From positions 124,001-188,000 of the forward strand of contig QCIG01000001.1 in NCBI GenBank assembly GCA_003216815.1: a stretch of 64,000 nt of DNA. The letters run 5' to 3'. This DNA comes from Prochlorococcus sp. AG-402-K14. GTDB lineage: Bacteria > Cyanobacteriota > Cyanobacteriia > PCC-6307 > Cyanobiaceae. The notes beneath the pieces are model-generated. The model was not told the origin of the DNA. It worked only from the letters and a program-made list of their open reading frames with translations, and did not search any database. The position numbers were made by a program, and so were the translations under genes. Numbering within the stretch: position 1 is the stretch's first letter; each line of letters opens with the position of its first letter. Positions 21,759-31,087 of the stretch are shown here, piece by piece.

Positions 21759-22646
21759 TCAAGAGATAATTAATGGTGATAGTAAAAGCACAATATAAAA
21801 AACTATAGCTGGAGTAAACAAATAGCTATCGATCCTATCAAGAATCCCTCCATGACCTGGCAAGAAATTACCAGAATCTTTTAATCCTGCATTTCTTTTC
21901 ATCATTGATTCAGTTAGATCTCCAACAAGAGAAAATAATGCAACTAAAATGCCAATAAAGATACCAATAATGACGCCAAACTCCCATCTAAGCAAATAGC
22001 CACAACAGGATCCTATTAATATTGAAGAAAGTAATCCTCCAAAAACACCTTCAATAGTTTTAGAAGGTGAAATTGGCGATAATGAATGATTGCCAAATTT
22101 CTTTCCAACAAAATATGAGCCAATATCAAATCCAACTATCATAAAACATGTGGCAAATGTAATTAGCATTCCAAAAGTAATAGATGTTGACCATTCAGTG
22201 GGGATTAAGTTTACATTACTTGTCAAATCAGACTCTAAAAGATTTCTTAATCTAATCCAATGACTAGGCAAGAATCCCAAATAAAATAATCCGAATATTG
22301 AAGCTGCAATGTCTGCTATTGATCCTGTGACTGGTTGAAGTAATAACCAGCCACAAATAGCAGCTCCAGATAATGGCAAAATTGCGTCTGATATTTCTAT
22401 AGATACATATCCACAAGAAGATAATTGAGTAAAAAAAAGTAATATTTGACAGGCAACTAATGTTGTCTTAGTGGCTGGTCTTATACCTGTTGATTCTGCC
22501 ATCTGAAAAAACTCTAGAAGAGCCAAATGGACAATTAAGCTTATTGAAATAGAAAACCACCAATTTCCAAGTGCAACTATTAAGATCCCAAACGCACCGA
22601 CCAAAAGTCCACTTAATAATCTTTTATTAGAGACAGCTAAAAACAT
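21759..22646 (-). CDS. cdsA: Phosphatidate cytidylyltransferase
   Basis: SPSKTIEGVFGGL, GDLTESMMKRNAGLKDSGNFLPGHGGILDRIDS signature. Confidence 0.95.
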   Translation of the reverse strand: MFLAVSNKRLLSGLLVGAFGILIVALGNWWFSISISLIVHLALLEFFQMAESTGIRPATKTTLVACQILLFFTQLSSCGYVSIEISDAILPLSGAAICGWLLLQPVTGSIADIAASIFGLFYLGFLPSHWIRLRNLLESDLTSNVNLIPTEWSTSITFGMLITFATCFMIVGFDIGSYFVGKKFGNHSLSPISPSKTIEGVFGGLLSSILIGSCCGYLLRWEFGVIIGIFIGILVALFSLVGDLTESMMKRNAGLKDSGNFLPGHGGILDRIDSYLFTPAIVFYIVLLLSPLIIS

Positions 22647-22744
22647 TAAATCAGATAAAAAAATATAGCTTTCTTTTATAAAATATACATTAAAAGGGTT
22701 ATTATTAATAATTTTGTTGATAACTTATAAGTTGATTTTCTTAA

Positions 22745-24142
22745 TCAAGAAATAACTCTTACAAAATCAGGAATTTGATCTGGCCAAAAGTTTCTTTGCT
22801 CTAACAACCAACTAACACGAGCTTCGTCCAAAATCTCACCAGGAACTAATAAAGGTATCCCAGGAGGATAAGGACAAACCATCTCAACAGAAATTCTTCC
22901 AATTGAATCCTTCAGATTTACCTTCTCAAAATTTGACCCCCAAGAAGATGAACATGGTTTAAATGGCTTAGAGACAAGATTAAAAGGTGGTCTCTTAAAA
23001 AAAGAAAATTCTTTTTGGCTAAAAGATAATTTCACAATTTCATTCCAAATTTTGACAAATCTTTTTCCCAATTTTTTGTGAGAAGAAAATCCAAGGCAAA
23101 AAGTTAATGTTCCTGGCTCGGCTAATTCACCAATTATCCTTTTTTTTATAAAGTCTTTATCAACATCTATACCACTCAAACCGAATTTAGATGTGTGAAG
23201 AATAATTCTTAGTGGATCACGGTTTTCAAGAAGAGGAACTCCATTACTAATCAGAAACTCTGATAAAGACTCAGCCTCATGGATACGGGAAATCAATTTC
23301 TTTTTCCCTTTAGATTCAAGAAGTTCCTTTATAGAGCTTTCACAAGAAGCCAATAACAAAGAACTTGGGCTTGAAGTTTGAAGTAACTCTATACTTCTCT
23401 CAATTTTAAAAGGATCAACTTTTTCACCTTGAGACCATAAAACTGCTGATTGAACCAATCCAGGCGCAGATTTATGTAGAGAGTGAACAACAAGATCTGC
23501 ACCAAAAGAAAGTGCTGACTTAGGTATATCTGGTCTGATTTGACTTATAAAATAAGCGCCATGTGCTTCATCAACTAGTACCGGTAATGAATGGGAATGA
23601 ATCTCTTTAATGAGAGCTTCAATATCTGCAGAATAGCCTTGATATGTAGGGTTAACTAAAACCACTGCGGCTATATCCTCATCCAGTTCTTTTGCTTTTT
23701 TAAAAACCCTTTGCAACCATTTTCTATCAAAAACAGAAGCATGCCCCCTATCCGATAGGAAAGGAATATCAAAAAGTATTGGTATTAAGCCTCCAAACAA
23801 GCATGCTTGAATACAGCTTTTATGAATATTCCTTGGCATAAGTACAGCTTGACCAGGTCTCGCCAGAGCTAGTAATGAACTTTGAAGTAAACCTGTTGCA
23901 CCGTTAACTCCATACCAACATCTATCAACCCCAAGTTTGCTGGCAGAAGCATTTTGACTTTCTGCTATTGCTCCATCATTTATTAATGGTCCACCAATTT
24001 CAAAAAGCTCAGGTAAATCCCAAATACCTGGTTTCAGCTTTAGTAATTCTTTTAGTTTTTCAGGAAGAGCCATACCCCTTCCATGAGCTGGCAAGAAAAG
24101 GTTTTCGCTTCCCTTACTAGAAAGCAACTTCATCAGCCCCAT
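22745..24142 (-). CDS. Orn/Lys/Arg decarboxylase family, PLP-dependent
   Basis: FLPAHGRG, VDEAHGAYF, VVHSLHKSAPGLVQSAVL (PLP lysine region), CPYPPGIPLLVPGE. Confidence 0.9.
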   Translation of the reverse strand: MGLMKLLSSKGSENLFLPAHGRGMALPEKLKELLKLKPGIWDLPELFEIGGPLINDGAIAESQNASASKLGVDRCWYGVNGATGLLQSSLLALARPGQAVLMPRNIHKSCIQACLFGGLIPILFDIPFLSDRGHASVFDRKWLQRVFKKAKELDEDIAAVVLVNPTYQGYSADIEALIKEIHSHSLPVLVDEAHGAYFISQIRPDIPKSALSFGADLVVHSLHKSAPGLVQSAVLWSQGEKVDPFKIERSIELLQTSSPSSLLLASCESSIKELLESKGKKKLISRIHEAESLSEFLISNGVPLLENRDPLRIILHTSKFGLSGIDVDKDFIKKRIIGELAEPGTLTFCLGFSSHKKLGKRFVKIWNEIVKLSFSQKEFSFFKRPPFNLVSKPFKPCSSSWGSNFEKVNLKDSIGRISVEMVCPYPPGIPLLVPGEILDEARVSWLLEQRNFWPDQIPDFVRVIS

Positions 24143-24241
24143 AGAATAAAAGGTTTACTTAAACTAAATGTAATAAATTAATCAGTAAGCAAATCAAGAG
24201 AACCTCTCAGAGCCATAGCTAACAGAACTTATGATGAGTGT

Positions 24242-25888
24242 ATGAAATACGATTTCAAAAGAGATTTAATCTGGTTAATTTTAAGGCCATGGATATTAGT
24301 GCCTAGATTTATTCAGATCGTTGGTGCAATTTCACTTCTCTTAGCAAGACTAATTTTTCAAGGTTCAAGTAATGACAATAAGACTCAAAAGAATTTAGCG
24401 AGATTTCTACTTAAAACTCTTATTGGACTAGGTCCTTGTTTTATAAAAGTAGGGCAAGCACTCTCAACAAGGCCAGATTTAATAAGAAAAGATTGGCTGG
24501 AGGAATTAACAAATTTACAGGACAATTTACCCGCTTTTTCCCACGAAAAAGCTCTTGAAATTATTGAAAGTGAGCTAGGAAGGCCAGCGAATGACCTTTT
24601 TGAACACTTCCCAACTTCACCAATAGCCTCAGCAAGTCTTGGGCAGGTTTATAAAGCGAAGTTAACCAAAAGCTATTGGGTAGCAGTAAAAGTCCAAAGG
24701 CCTCTCCTGATTTTTAATATCAGAAGAGATATTGTAATTATTAAAATACTAGGTGTTCTTAGTGCGCCCATCCTTCCCTTAAATCTTGGATTTGGATTAG
24801 GTGAAATAATAGATGAATTTGGAAGAAGTTTATTTAATGAAGTTGATTACAAAAAAGAAGCAAATAATGCTGAAAAGTTTTCTGATCTTTTTCATAAGAA
24901 TAGCTCTGTTACCATTCCAAAAGTAGAAAGACATTTATCATCAATAAAAGTATTAACAACTAGTTGGATTGACGGTACAAAATTAAAAGATAGAAGTGTA
25001 TTGATTTCAAATAATCTAAACCCATCAAAAATAATTAGAACTGGAGTGATTAGCGGTATACAGCAATTACTAGAGTTTGGTTACTTCCATGCTGATCCTC
25101 ATCCAGGAAATATGTTTGCTCTTAAGGGTAACAATGGTGATTTAGGGAACATAGCCTATGTTGATTTCGGAATGATGGACTCAATATCAGAAGAAGACAG
25201 ATTAACTCTTACAGGTGCAATTGTTCACTTAATCAATAATGATTTCCACTCAGTAGCTAAAGACTTTCAAAAGCTTGGTTTCTTAAACAAAGATCAAGAT
25301 CTTCAACCTCTAATTCCAGTATTAAAGGAAGTTCTTGGTAGTGCCATAGGTAAAGATGTTTCTTCATTTAATTTCAAAGAAATTACTAATAAATTCTCAG
25401 AATTAATGTTTGATTACCCTTTTAGAGTTCCAGCAAGGTTTGCTTTAATAATTAGGGCAGTAATAAGTCAAGAGGGGCTCGCTTTAAGATTAGACCCTGA
25501 TTTTAAAATAATTGATTTAGCCTATCCATATGTAGCAAAAAGATTACTAACATCAGATACAAATGAGATGTTAAATATTTTATTGGACGTAATATTTGAT
25601 CAAAATGGTCATATAAGAGTTGAACGAATCGAAAACTTATTTGATGTACTAGTACAAGATTCAACTACTCCTGCAAAAGAACTGATCCCTGTAGCAGGAG
25701 CAGGTATAAAACTCTTGACAAGTTCTAGAGGTTCATTAATCAGAAAGAACTTATTAATGAGTATTATTAAAGATGAGAGACTAGATACAAAAGACATGAA
25801 ACAACTAATCAAACTTGTTCGCAAAACCTTTAATCCTTTAAGAATAGCTTCTGATCTTTTAAAACAAAATAATACACAAGTTGCATAG
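24242..25888 (+). CDS. ABC1/AarF family (UbiB-like) atypical kinase
   Basis: GPCFIKVGQALSTRPDL (KxGQ motif), ASLGQVYKAKL, HADPHPGNMFAL, YVDFGMMDSI. Confidence 0.92.
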   Translation: MKYDFKRDLIWLILRPWILVPRFIQIVGAISLLLARLIFQGSSNDNKTQKNLARFLLKTLIGLGPCFIKVGQALSTRPDLIRKDWLEELTNLQDNLPAFSHEKALEIIESELGRPANDLFEHFPTSPIASASLGQVYKAKLTKSYWVAVKVQRPLLIFNIRRDIVIIKILGVLSAPILPLNLGFGLGEIIDEFGRSLFNEVDYKKEANNAEKFSDLFHKNSSVTIPKVERHLSSIKVLTTSWIDGTKLKDRSVLISNNLNPSKIIRTGVISGIQQLLEFGYFHADPHPGNMFALKGNNGDLGNIAYVDFGMMDSISEEDRLTLTGAIVHLINNDFHSVAKDFQKLGFLNKDQDLQPLIPVLKEVLGSAIGKDVSSFNFKEITNKFSELMFDYPFRVPARFALIIRAVISQEGLALRLDPDFKIIDLAYPYVAKRLLTSDTNEMLNILLDVIFDQNGHIRVERIENLFDVLVQDSTTPAKELIPVAGAGIKLLTSSRGSLIRKNLLMSIIKDERLDTKDMKQLIKLVRKTFNPLRIASDLLKQNNTQVA

Positions 25889-25925
25889 ATGATTATAATA
25901 AAATATAATAAAAAAAATAATAAAT

Positions 25926-26384
25926 ATGATTAACAACAATATTCAAAATTTGATCACATTTATTACAGCTAGTCTAGAAGATTCAGATCTACCCAATTTA
26001 AATGAATTCATTTCTGATTATCCACAGATAAAGCCAATTGAAGATCCTGTCTTTTGGCTTTCTTGTGGTGCATTCATTTGTCTAATGTCTGGATTAATTT
26101 TTGCAGATATTATGAAATCTAAATTAAATAATTGGACTTTAAAGAAAATTTCTCCGTTACCTTTAGGGAACCCAAGGACTATATCAAGTTGGTTCTCATT
26201 CTTCACAGGCCTTACAATTATTTTCTTAAGCGCCTTAAGTTTAATAAACTTCTCAATCATAAAATCTTTAGTCTTTTCATCATTAGTTTCAATACTTTTT
26301 GGTGTAAGTATGTGGAAAGCTATAAAAGATTTATTGATTCAAGTAGAATCTGGCACAGTAAAGGAAATAGATGATTTTTTCTAA
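25926..26384 (+). CDS. Hypothetical membrane protein, about 3 TM segments
   Basis: Complete ORF with hydrophobic stretches PVFWLSCGAFICLMSGLIF, FFTGLTIIFLSALSLINF, SLVFSSLVSILFGVSMW. Confidence 0.6.
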   Translation: MINNNIQNLITFITASLEDSDLPNLNEFISDYPQIKPIEDPVFWLSCGAFICLMSGLIFADIMKSKLNNWTLKKISPLPLGNPRTISSWFSFFTGLTIIFLSALSLINFSIIKSLVFSSLVSILFGVSMWKAIKDLLIQVESGTVKEIDDFF

Positions 26385-26457
26385 TAAATTCTAATAAAAT
26401 ATTTTCTCGAGTCTTTAATACCAATTATATTAAAATGAAAACAATATTTTAAATGTA

Positions 26458-27171
26458 ATGTCACTTAGTAGATTACAAAAAATAATATCTGCCTCAGGTC
26501 TATTATCAAGAAGAAAGGCTGATTTACTAATAAAACAAGGAAGAGTAACTTTAAATGGTAGACAAGCTATTATTGGAGAAAAAGCAGATCCTTTCTCAGA
26601 TCATATTTTAGTTGATGGAAAAGATCTGCCTAAAAAATCAAATCCAAAAGTTTACTTATTAAATAAACCTCAAGGAGTAATATCTAGCTGCAAAGATAAC
26701 CATGGAAGGAAAACAATTTTAGGTCTAATTCCATCAAATTTGCGTCGTGGTATACATCCTGTTGGTCGGCTTGATTCAGATAGCAGAGGGGCAATTCTAT
26801 TGACTAATAATGGAGACTTAACTCTAAGGCTTACGCATCCAAAGTATTCCCACACAAAGACATATCTTGTTTGGGTAAGTGGTAAACCTAGTCAATTAAT
26901 ACTAGATAACTGGAGAAAAGGAATTTCACTTGATGGCAAAATGACAATGCCAGCGTATATAGAAGTCATTGAAATAATGAATCGCCAGACCATTCTTAAA
27001 GTAATTCTAAAAGAAGGCCGAAATCGACAAATCAGAAGAATAGCAGCCTTGATTGGACATCCTGTTCAAGATCTTCAAAGGATAGCGATATCAAATATAA
27101 AATTGAATGGATTGCCAGAAGGCAAATGGCGTGAGTTAAATACAAACGAATGGATTTCACTCCTCGATTAA
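26458..27171 (+). CDS. rRNA pseudouridine synthase (RsuA/RluB family)
   Basis: S4-like N-terminus; PVGRLDSDSRGAILLTNNGDL; KEGRNRQIRRIAALIGHPV. Confidence 0.92.
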   Translation: MSLSRLQKIISASGLLSRRKADLLIKQGRVTLNGRQAIIGEKADPFSDHILVDGKDLPKKSNPKVYLLNKPQGVISSCKDNHGRKTILGLIPSNLRRGIHPVGRLDSDSRGAILLTNNGDLTLRLTHPKYSHTKTYLVWVSGKPSQLILDNWRKGISLDGKMTMPAYIEVIEIMNRQTILKVILKEGRNRQIRRIAALIGHPVQDLQRIAISNIKLNGLPEGKWRELNTNEWISLLD

Positions 27172-27186
27172 AATATTTATTTTTTT

Positions 27187-27717
27187 ATGGCTATAAATTT
27201 TCCTTTTAAAAAGCCCTCCTCAGGCATTTCGGATATGAAAGGCAAGCCAGATCCTGATTATGAATTTTCCAAGGCAGTTAATTTATTCATTTCTCAAAGA
27301 AATAAGCTTGGTATTTCATTAGAGGATTTATCAAATAAGACAAAAATTTCAAGAAATGTTTTAATAGCTATTGAAAATGGATGGAAAAAATATCTACCAG
27401 AAAAAACATATTTAGCTTCAATGCTCAAAAGGCTTGAAGTTGAGCTCAAACTAGAGAGAGGAAGTCTAAATAATTTGTTATCCCAAAAAACAGATTTAAA
27501 TAAACTATCAAAATTTAAATTTATTAAATTCATTAATATAGATTTTCTTAATAGCTGGGTTGGAAGTTTATTGTATTTAATATTAATGTTTTCATCAATA
27601 TTAGCTCTAAATAGTCAACAGAAATATCTGCTGAAAATAAATAGTATCTCCACTGAACCAGTCCTCATAAATGATACATGTAAAATAAATAGAAATACAA
27701 TTAAATGCCAAAATTAA
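27187..27717 (+). CDS. Helix-turn-helix membrane protein, RodZ-like organisation
   Basis: RNKLGISLEDLSNKTKISRNVLIAIENGWKKYLPEKTYLASMLKRL resembles the RodZ HTH; single TM segment SWVGSLLYLILMFSSILAL follows. Confidence 0.6.
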   Translation: MAINFPFKKPSSGISDMKGKPDPDYEFSKAVNLFISQRNKLGISLEDLSNKTKISRNVLIAIENGWKKYLPEKTYLASMLKRLEVELKLERGSLNNLLSQKTDLNKLSKFKFIKFINIDFLNSWVGSLLYLILMFSSILALNSQQKYLLKINSISTEPVLINDTCKINRNTIKCQN

Positions 27718-27726
27718 TAATGATTT

Positions 27727-29217
27727 TCATCGTTGATATTTCTCAGCTAAATTACCATATTTTTTCAAAGCGTCTTCTATATTTAAATCATTACTTTTTA
27801 ACCTCCAAGACCAATTATTTTCTATAGTTCCAGGTTTATTTAATCGAGATTCATCATCAAGATTTAATAAATCTTGCATAGGAGCCACAAATAATTTTGC
27901 CTTCGTTTCCATGCCAATACGAATCAAATCCCAAGAAGAGAAGTTCTCATAATCAATAATTCTCTCCTTAATTTGTTCTTTTTGCTCTTGACCAATTTCA
28001 TTCCACCAACCAAGCGAAGTTGAATTATCGTGAGTTCCTGTATAAACAATCCAATTCTCATCCCTTATATTCTCAGGCAAATATGGATTATCTAAATTCC
28101 CATCAAAAGCAAACTGAAGTATCTTCATCCCTGCTAATTCATAATCATCACGTAACTTTTCTACTTTTGAGGTTATTAAACCTAAATCTTCGGCAACTAA
28201 AGGAAGAGAACCAGAGCAATCTTTTTTTATTAAGCCTAGTAACTCCTTTCCAGGTGAAGGCAGCCAAAATCCGTTCTCAGCTGTTTGATCATTACCAGGA
28301 ATAGCCCAGAAAGCCTCTAAAGCACGGAAATGATCAAGACGTAAAAAATCTACTTGCTCTAAGTGTCTTGAAATTCTTTTTCTCCACCATCTATATTTAT
28401 TAGCTTTATGCCTACTCCAACGATAAACAGGATTCCCCCAAAGTTGACCAGTTTCAGAAAAATAATCAGGAGGAACTCCACTTTGAAGGTATGTATCTGA
28501 GTTAGTTAAAATAGAAAATAATGCTCGATTACTCCATACATCTGCACTGTCTTTAGATACATAAAAAGGGACATCTCCAAATAAAAAGATTCCTAGACTT
28601 TTTGCCAGTTTTCTTATTGATTTCCACTGCCTGTACAAATGCCATTGGATCAAATTATGAGCTAATAATTCTTTTTGGTTATCTTTTTTCCAACTTTTTA
28701 ATTCTTTCTGATCGCAAACTGCAAATTTTTCGGGCCATTGCCACCATGGAAGATTATTATTCTGAAACCTTAATTCCATAAATGTGGAATGGTCATCTAG
28801 CCAAAATTGTTTTTTACACCATATTTCAAAATCTTCTTTAATATTTGAATTCTGTTTTTCCCAATAACTAACTAGTGAAGAACTTAAAGATTGAACTTTT
28901 GAATTAGCTAATTGAAAATCAACTCTCCTATCTATATTAACAATTTCAGAAGAGGAATTTTCTAGGTTATTAGCCAAAAAGCCATCTCTCACTAAATCAT
29001 TTTCGTCTAAAAACCATGGATTAAAAGCAAAACTGGATGGAGAGCTATATGGTGATCCCAATGAATCAGGCGGTGCAAGAGGAAGAAATTGCCAAACGCC
29101 TATTCCACATTTAGCTAGATTATTAATCCATTGTCGAGAAGGTTTTCCAAAAGTACCGCAAAAAGGCGAATCAGGTAATGATGTTGGATGAAGAAGGATT
29201 CCTGAGTTTCTTTCCAA
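27727..29217 (-). CDS. malQ: 4-alpha-glucanotransferase
   Basis: SGILLHPTSLPDSPFCGTFG, WQFLPLAPPDSLGSPYSSPSSFAFNP, LRLDHFRALEAFWAIPG, YTGTHDNSTSLGWW. Confidence 0.95.
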   Translation of the reverse strand: MERNSGILLHPTSLPDSPFCGTFGKPSRQWINNLAKCGIGVWQFLPLAPPDSLGSPYSSPSSFAFNPWFLDENDLVRDGFLANNLENSSSEIVNIDRRVDFQLANSKVQSLSSSLVSYWEKQNSNIKEDFEIWCKKQFWLDDHSTFMELRFQNNNLPWWQWPEKFAVCDQKELKSWKKDNQKELLAHNLIQWHLYRQWKSIRKLAKSLGIFLFGDVPFYVSKDSADVWSNRALFSILTNSDTYLQSGVPPDYFSETGQLWGNPVYRWSRHKANKYRWWRKRISRHLEQVDFLRLDHFRALEAFWAIPGNDQTAENGFWLPSPGKELLGLIKKDCSGSLPLVAEDLGLITSKVEKLRDDYELAGMKILQFAFDGNLDNPYLPENIRDENWIVYTGTHDNSTSLGWWNEIGQEQKEQIKERIIDYENFSSWDLIRIGMETKAKLFVAPMQDLLNLDDESRLNKPGTIENNWSWRLKSNDLNIEDALKKYGNLAEKYQR

Positions 29218-29601
29218 TTTTCACTTTGTATTATTTATAAAAATAGAAAAGAAAATCTGATAAAGCTATTTTTTTACTAAATTCAAAATGAAGCTCCTCT
29301 TGAAATAGAAAAACTTTTAGTTAAATATCAAGAAAATTGAATTTATCATATAGAGATTATTTAGCAGAAAAAGAGTACTTCAACCTATAGAAAAAATTAA
29401 TTAGATTTCCTCTATAGATTCATTAAATTAAAAAAATTAGAAAAATTCAAAGCAAAATGAAAACCACGTATTAACAAGAATAAATCAATGTATAAGTTCT
29501 TACCGATGGCCAGTATTAGCACCTTTACTTAAATTATATTCAATAAAACATAGATCATTTTCTACTTTAATTAAATAATTTATTCATTCACCCAGAGATC
29601 T

Positions 29602-29635
29602 TAAAAAAAAACCTTCCTACTAGTGAAGGAAGGTT
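29602..29635 (-). terminator. Intrinsic terminator reading on the minus strand, probably for the small ORF 29764-29976
   Basis: Perfect 9-bp inverted repeat AACCTTCCT (29610-29618) / AGGAAGGTT (29627-29635), 8-nt loop; on the minus strand the hairpin is followed directly by a run of U. Confidence 0.75.
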
Positions 29636-29763
29636 ATCTTTAGATTTCTTATTTTTTACCAAACCTGCTTTACTTCATACAACCTTATTAAAGGAAGGAT
29701 CACTCTTTAGATCATGAGTAACGAGAGAAAGTCGATCTAGGATAATCTTCTAAAACCAGACAG

Positions 29764-29976
29764 TTAACAGGAATAGGGAAAGGGTGAAAACATCAATCTT
29801 CCAGCAGCCAGTAAACTTGCTAATTCGAATACTCGAAGGGTATCTACCTTGAAAAGTATTAATCCATTAGCAAAGGTCATATTATTAAAGTTTTCAAAAG
29901 GTAACTCTTCATAAGAAATCACTTCTACATCACAGCCCCAAAAATAAGACAGGGTAAGGATTTCTTCTTTTATCAC
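29764..29976 (-). CDS. Small hypothetical protein (70 aa)
   Basis: MIKEEILTLSYFWGCDVEVISYEELPFENFNNMTFANGLILFKVDTLRVFELASLLAAGRLMFSPFPYSC; isolated ORF with a terminator about 130 nt downstream. Confidence 0.55.
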   Translation of the reverse strand: MIKEEILTLSYFWGCDVEVISYEELPFENFNNMTFANGLILFKVDTLRVFELASLLAAGRLMFSPFPYSC

Positions 29977-30081
29977 AGAAAATGAGATCTCCTAAGAAGT
30001 AATTAAAAAAAGCTTTTTCATGATCATGTAACGAACATAAAGGTAGATTAGTAAATATAATTTCTTGCTTGCGGTGGAACC

Positions 30082-31077
30082 GTGACCAGTTTTATCACTG
30101 CAGCACATCCTGAAAACACAAGTCTTTCGCATGAGACTAATAGGCTCAGGTTAATAAGTGGAACATCTAATACAGCATTAGCAAAAGAGATTGCTACTTA
30201 CATGGGGATAACCAATGTTCCTCTTGTTTCAAAAAAGTTTGCTGATGGAGAACTCTATGTTCAAATACAGCAATCGATTAGAGGATGCGATGTTTTTCTG
30301 ATACAACCAACTTGTGCTCCTGTAAATGACAGTTTAATGGAGCTAATGATTATGGTTGATGCTTGTAAAAGAGCCTCGGCAAGACAAATCACGGCAGTAA
30401 TTCCATACTTTGGTTATGCAAGAGCAGACAGAAAGACTGCAGGCAGAGAGTCAATAACCGCAAAGCTCACAGCAAATATTCTTGTTAAATCAGGAGTTGA
30501 TCGAGTACTTGCGATGGATTTACATTCAGCTCAAATACAAGGTTATTTTGATATCCCTTGTGATCACATATATGGTTCACCAGTCTTAGTAGATTATCTA
30601 TCAACAATGGAGCTTGAAGAAATAGTAGTGGTATCTCCTGATGTAGGGGGAGTAGCAAGAGCAAGGGCTTTTGCTAAACAAATGAAAGACTCACCTCTAG
30701 CTATTATTGATAAAAGACGCTCAGGTCATAATGTTGCGGAGAGCCTCACAGTCATAGGAGAAGTCTCTGGCAAGACAGCAATTTTAATTGATGACATGAT
30801 AGATACAGGTGGCACTATTTGTGCTGGAGCTGAATTATTAAGGAAAGAGGGTGCAAAAAAAGTTATAGCATGTGCATCTCATGCTGTTTTCTCCCCACCT
30901 GCTTATGAGAGGCTTTCAAAAGAAGGTCTCTTTGAACAAGTTATTGTCACCAACAGTATCCCTGTACCAAATAATTTACATTTCTCACAACTAAAAGTTT
31001 TATCAGTCGCGAATATGCTTGGCGAAGCTATATGGAGAATTCACGAAGAAAGTTCAGTTAGTTCAATGTTCAGATGA
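30082..31077 (+). CDS. prs: Ribose-phosphate pyrophosphokinase
   Basis: FADGELYVQIQQSIRG, YFGYARADRKTAGRE, DLHSAQIQGYFDIP, ILIDDMIDTGGTI; GTG start. Confidence 0.96.
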   Translation: MTSFITAAHPENTSLSHETNRLRLISGTSNTALAKEIATYMGITNVPLVSKKFADGELYVQIQQSIRGCDVFLIQPTCAPVNDSLMELMIMVDACKRASARQITAVIPYFGYARADRKTAGRESITAKLTANILVKSGVDRVLAMDLHSAQIQGYFDIPCDHIYGSPVLVDYLSTMELEEIVVVSPDVGGVARARAFAKQMKDSPLAIIDKRRSGHNVAESLTVIGEVSGKTAILIDDMIDTGGTICAGAELLRKEGAKKVIACASHAVFSPPAYERLSKEGLFEQVIVTNSIPVPNNLHFSQLKVLSVANMLGEAIWRIHEESSVSSMFR

Positions 31078-31087
31078 TTTTATGAAC

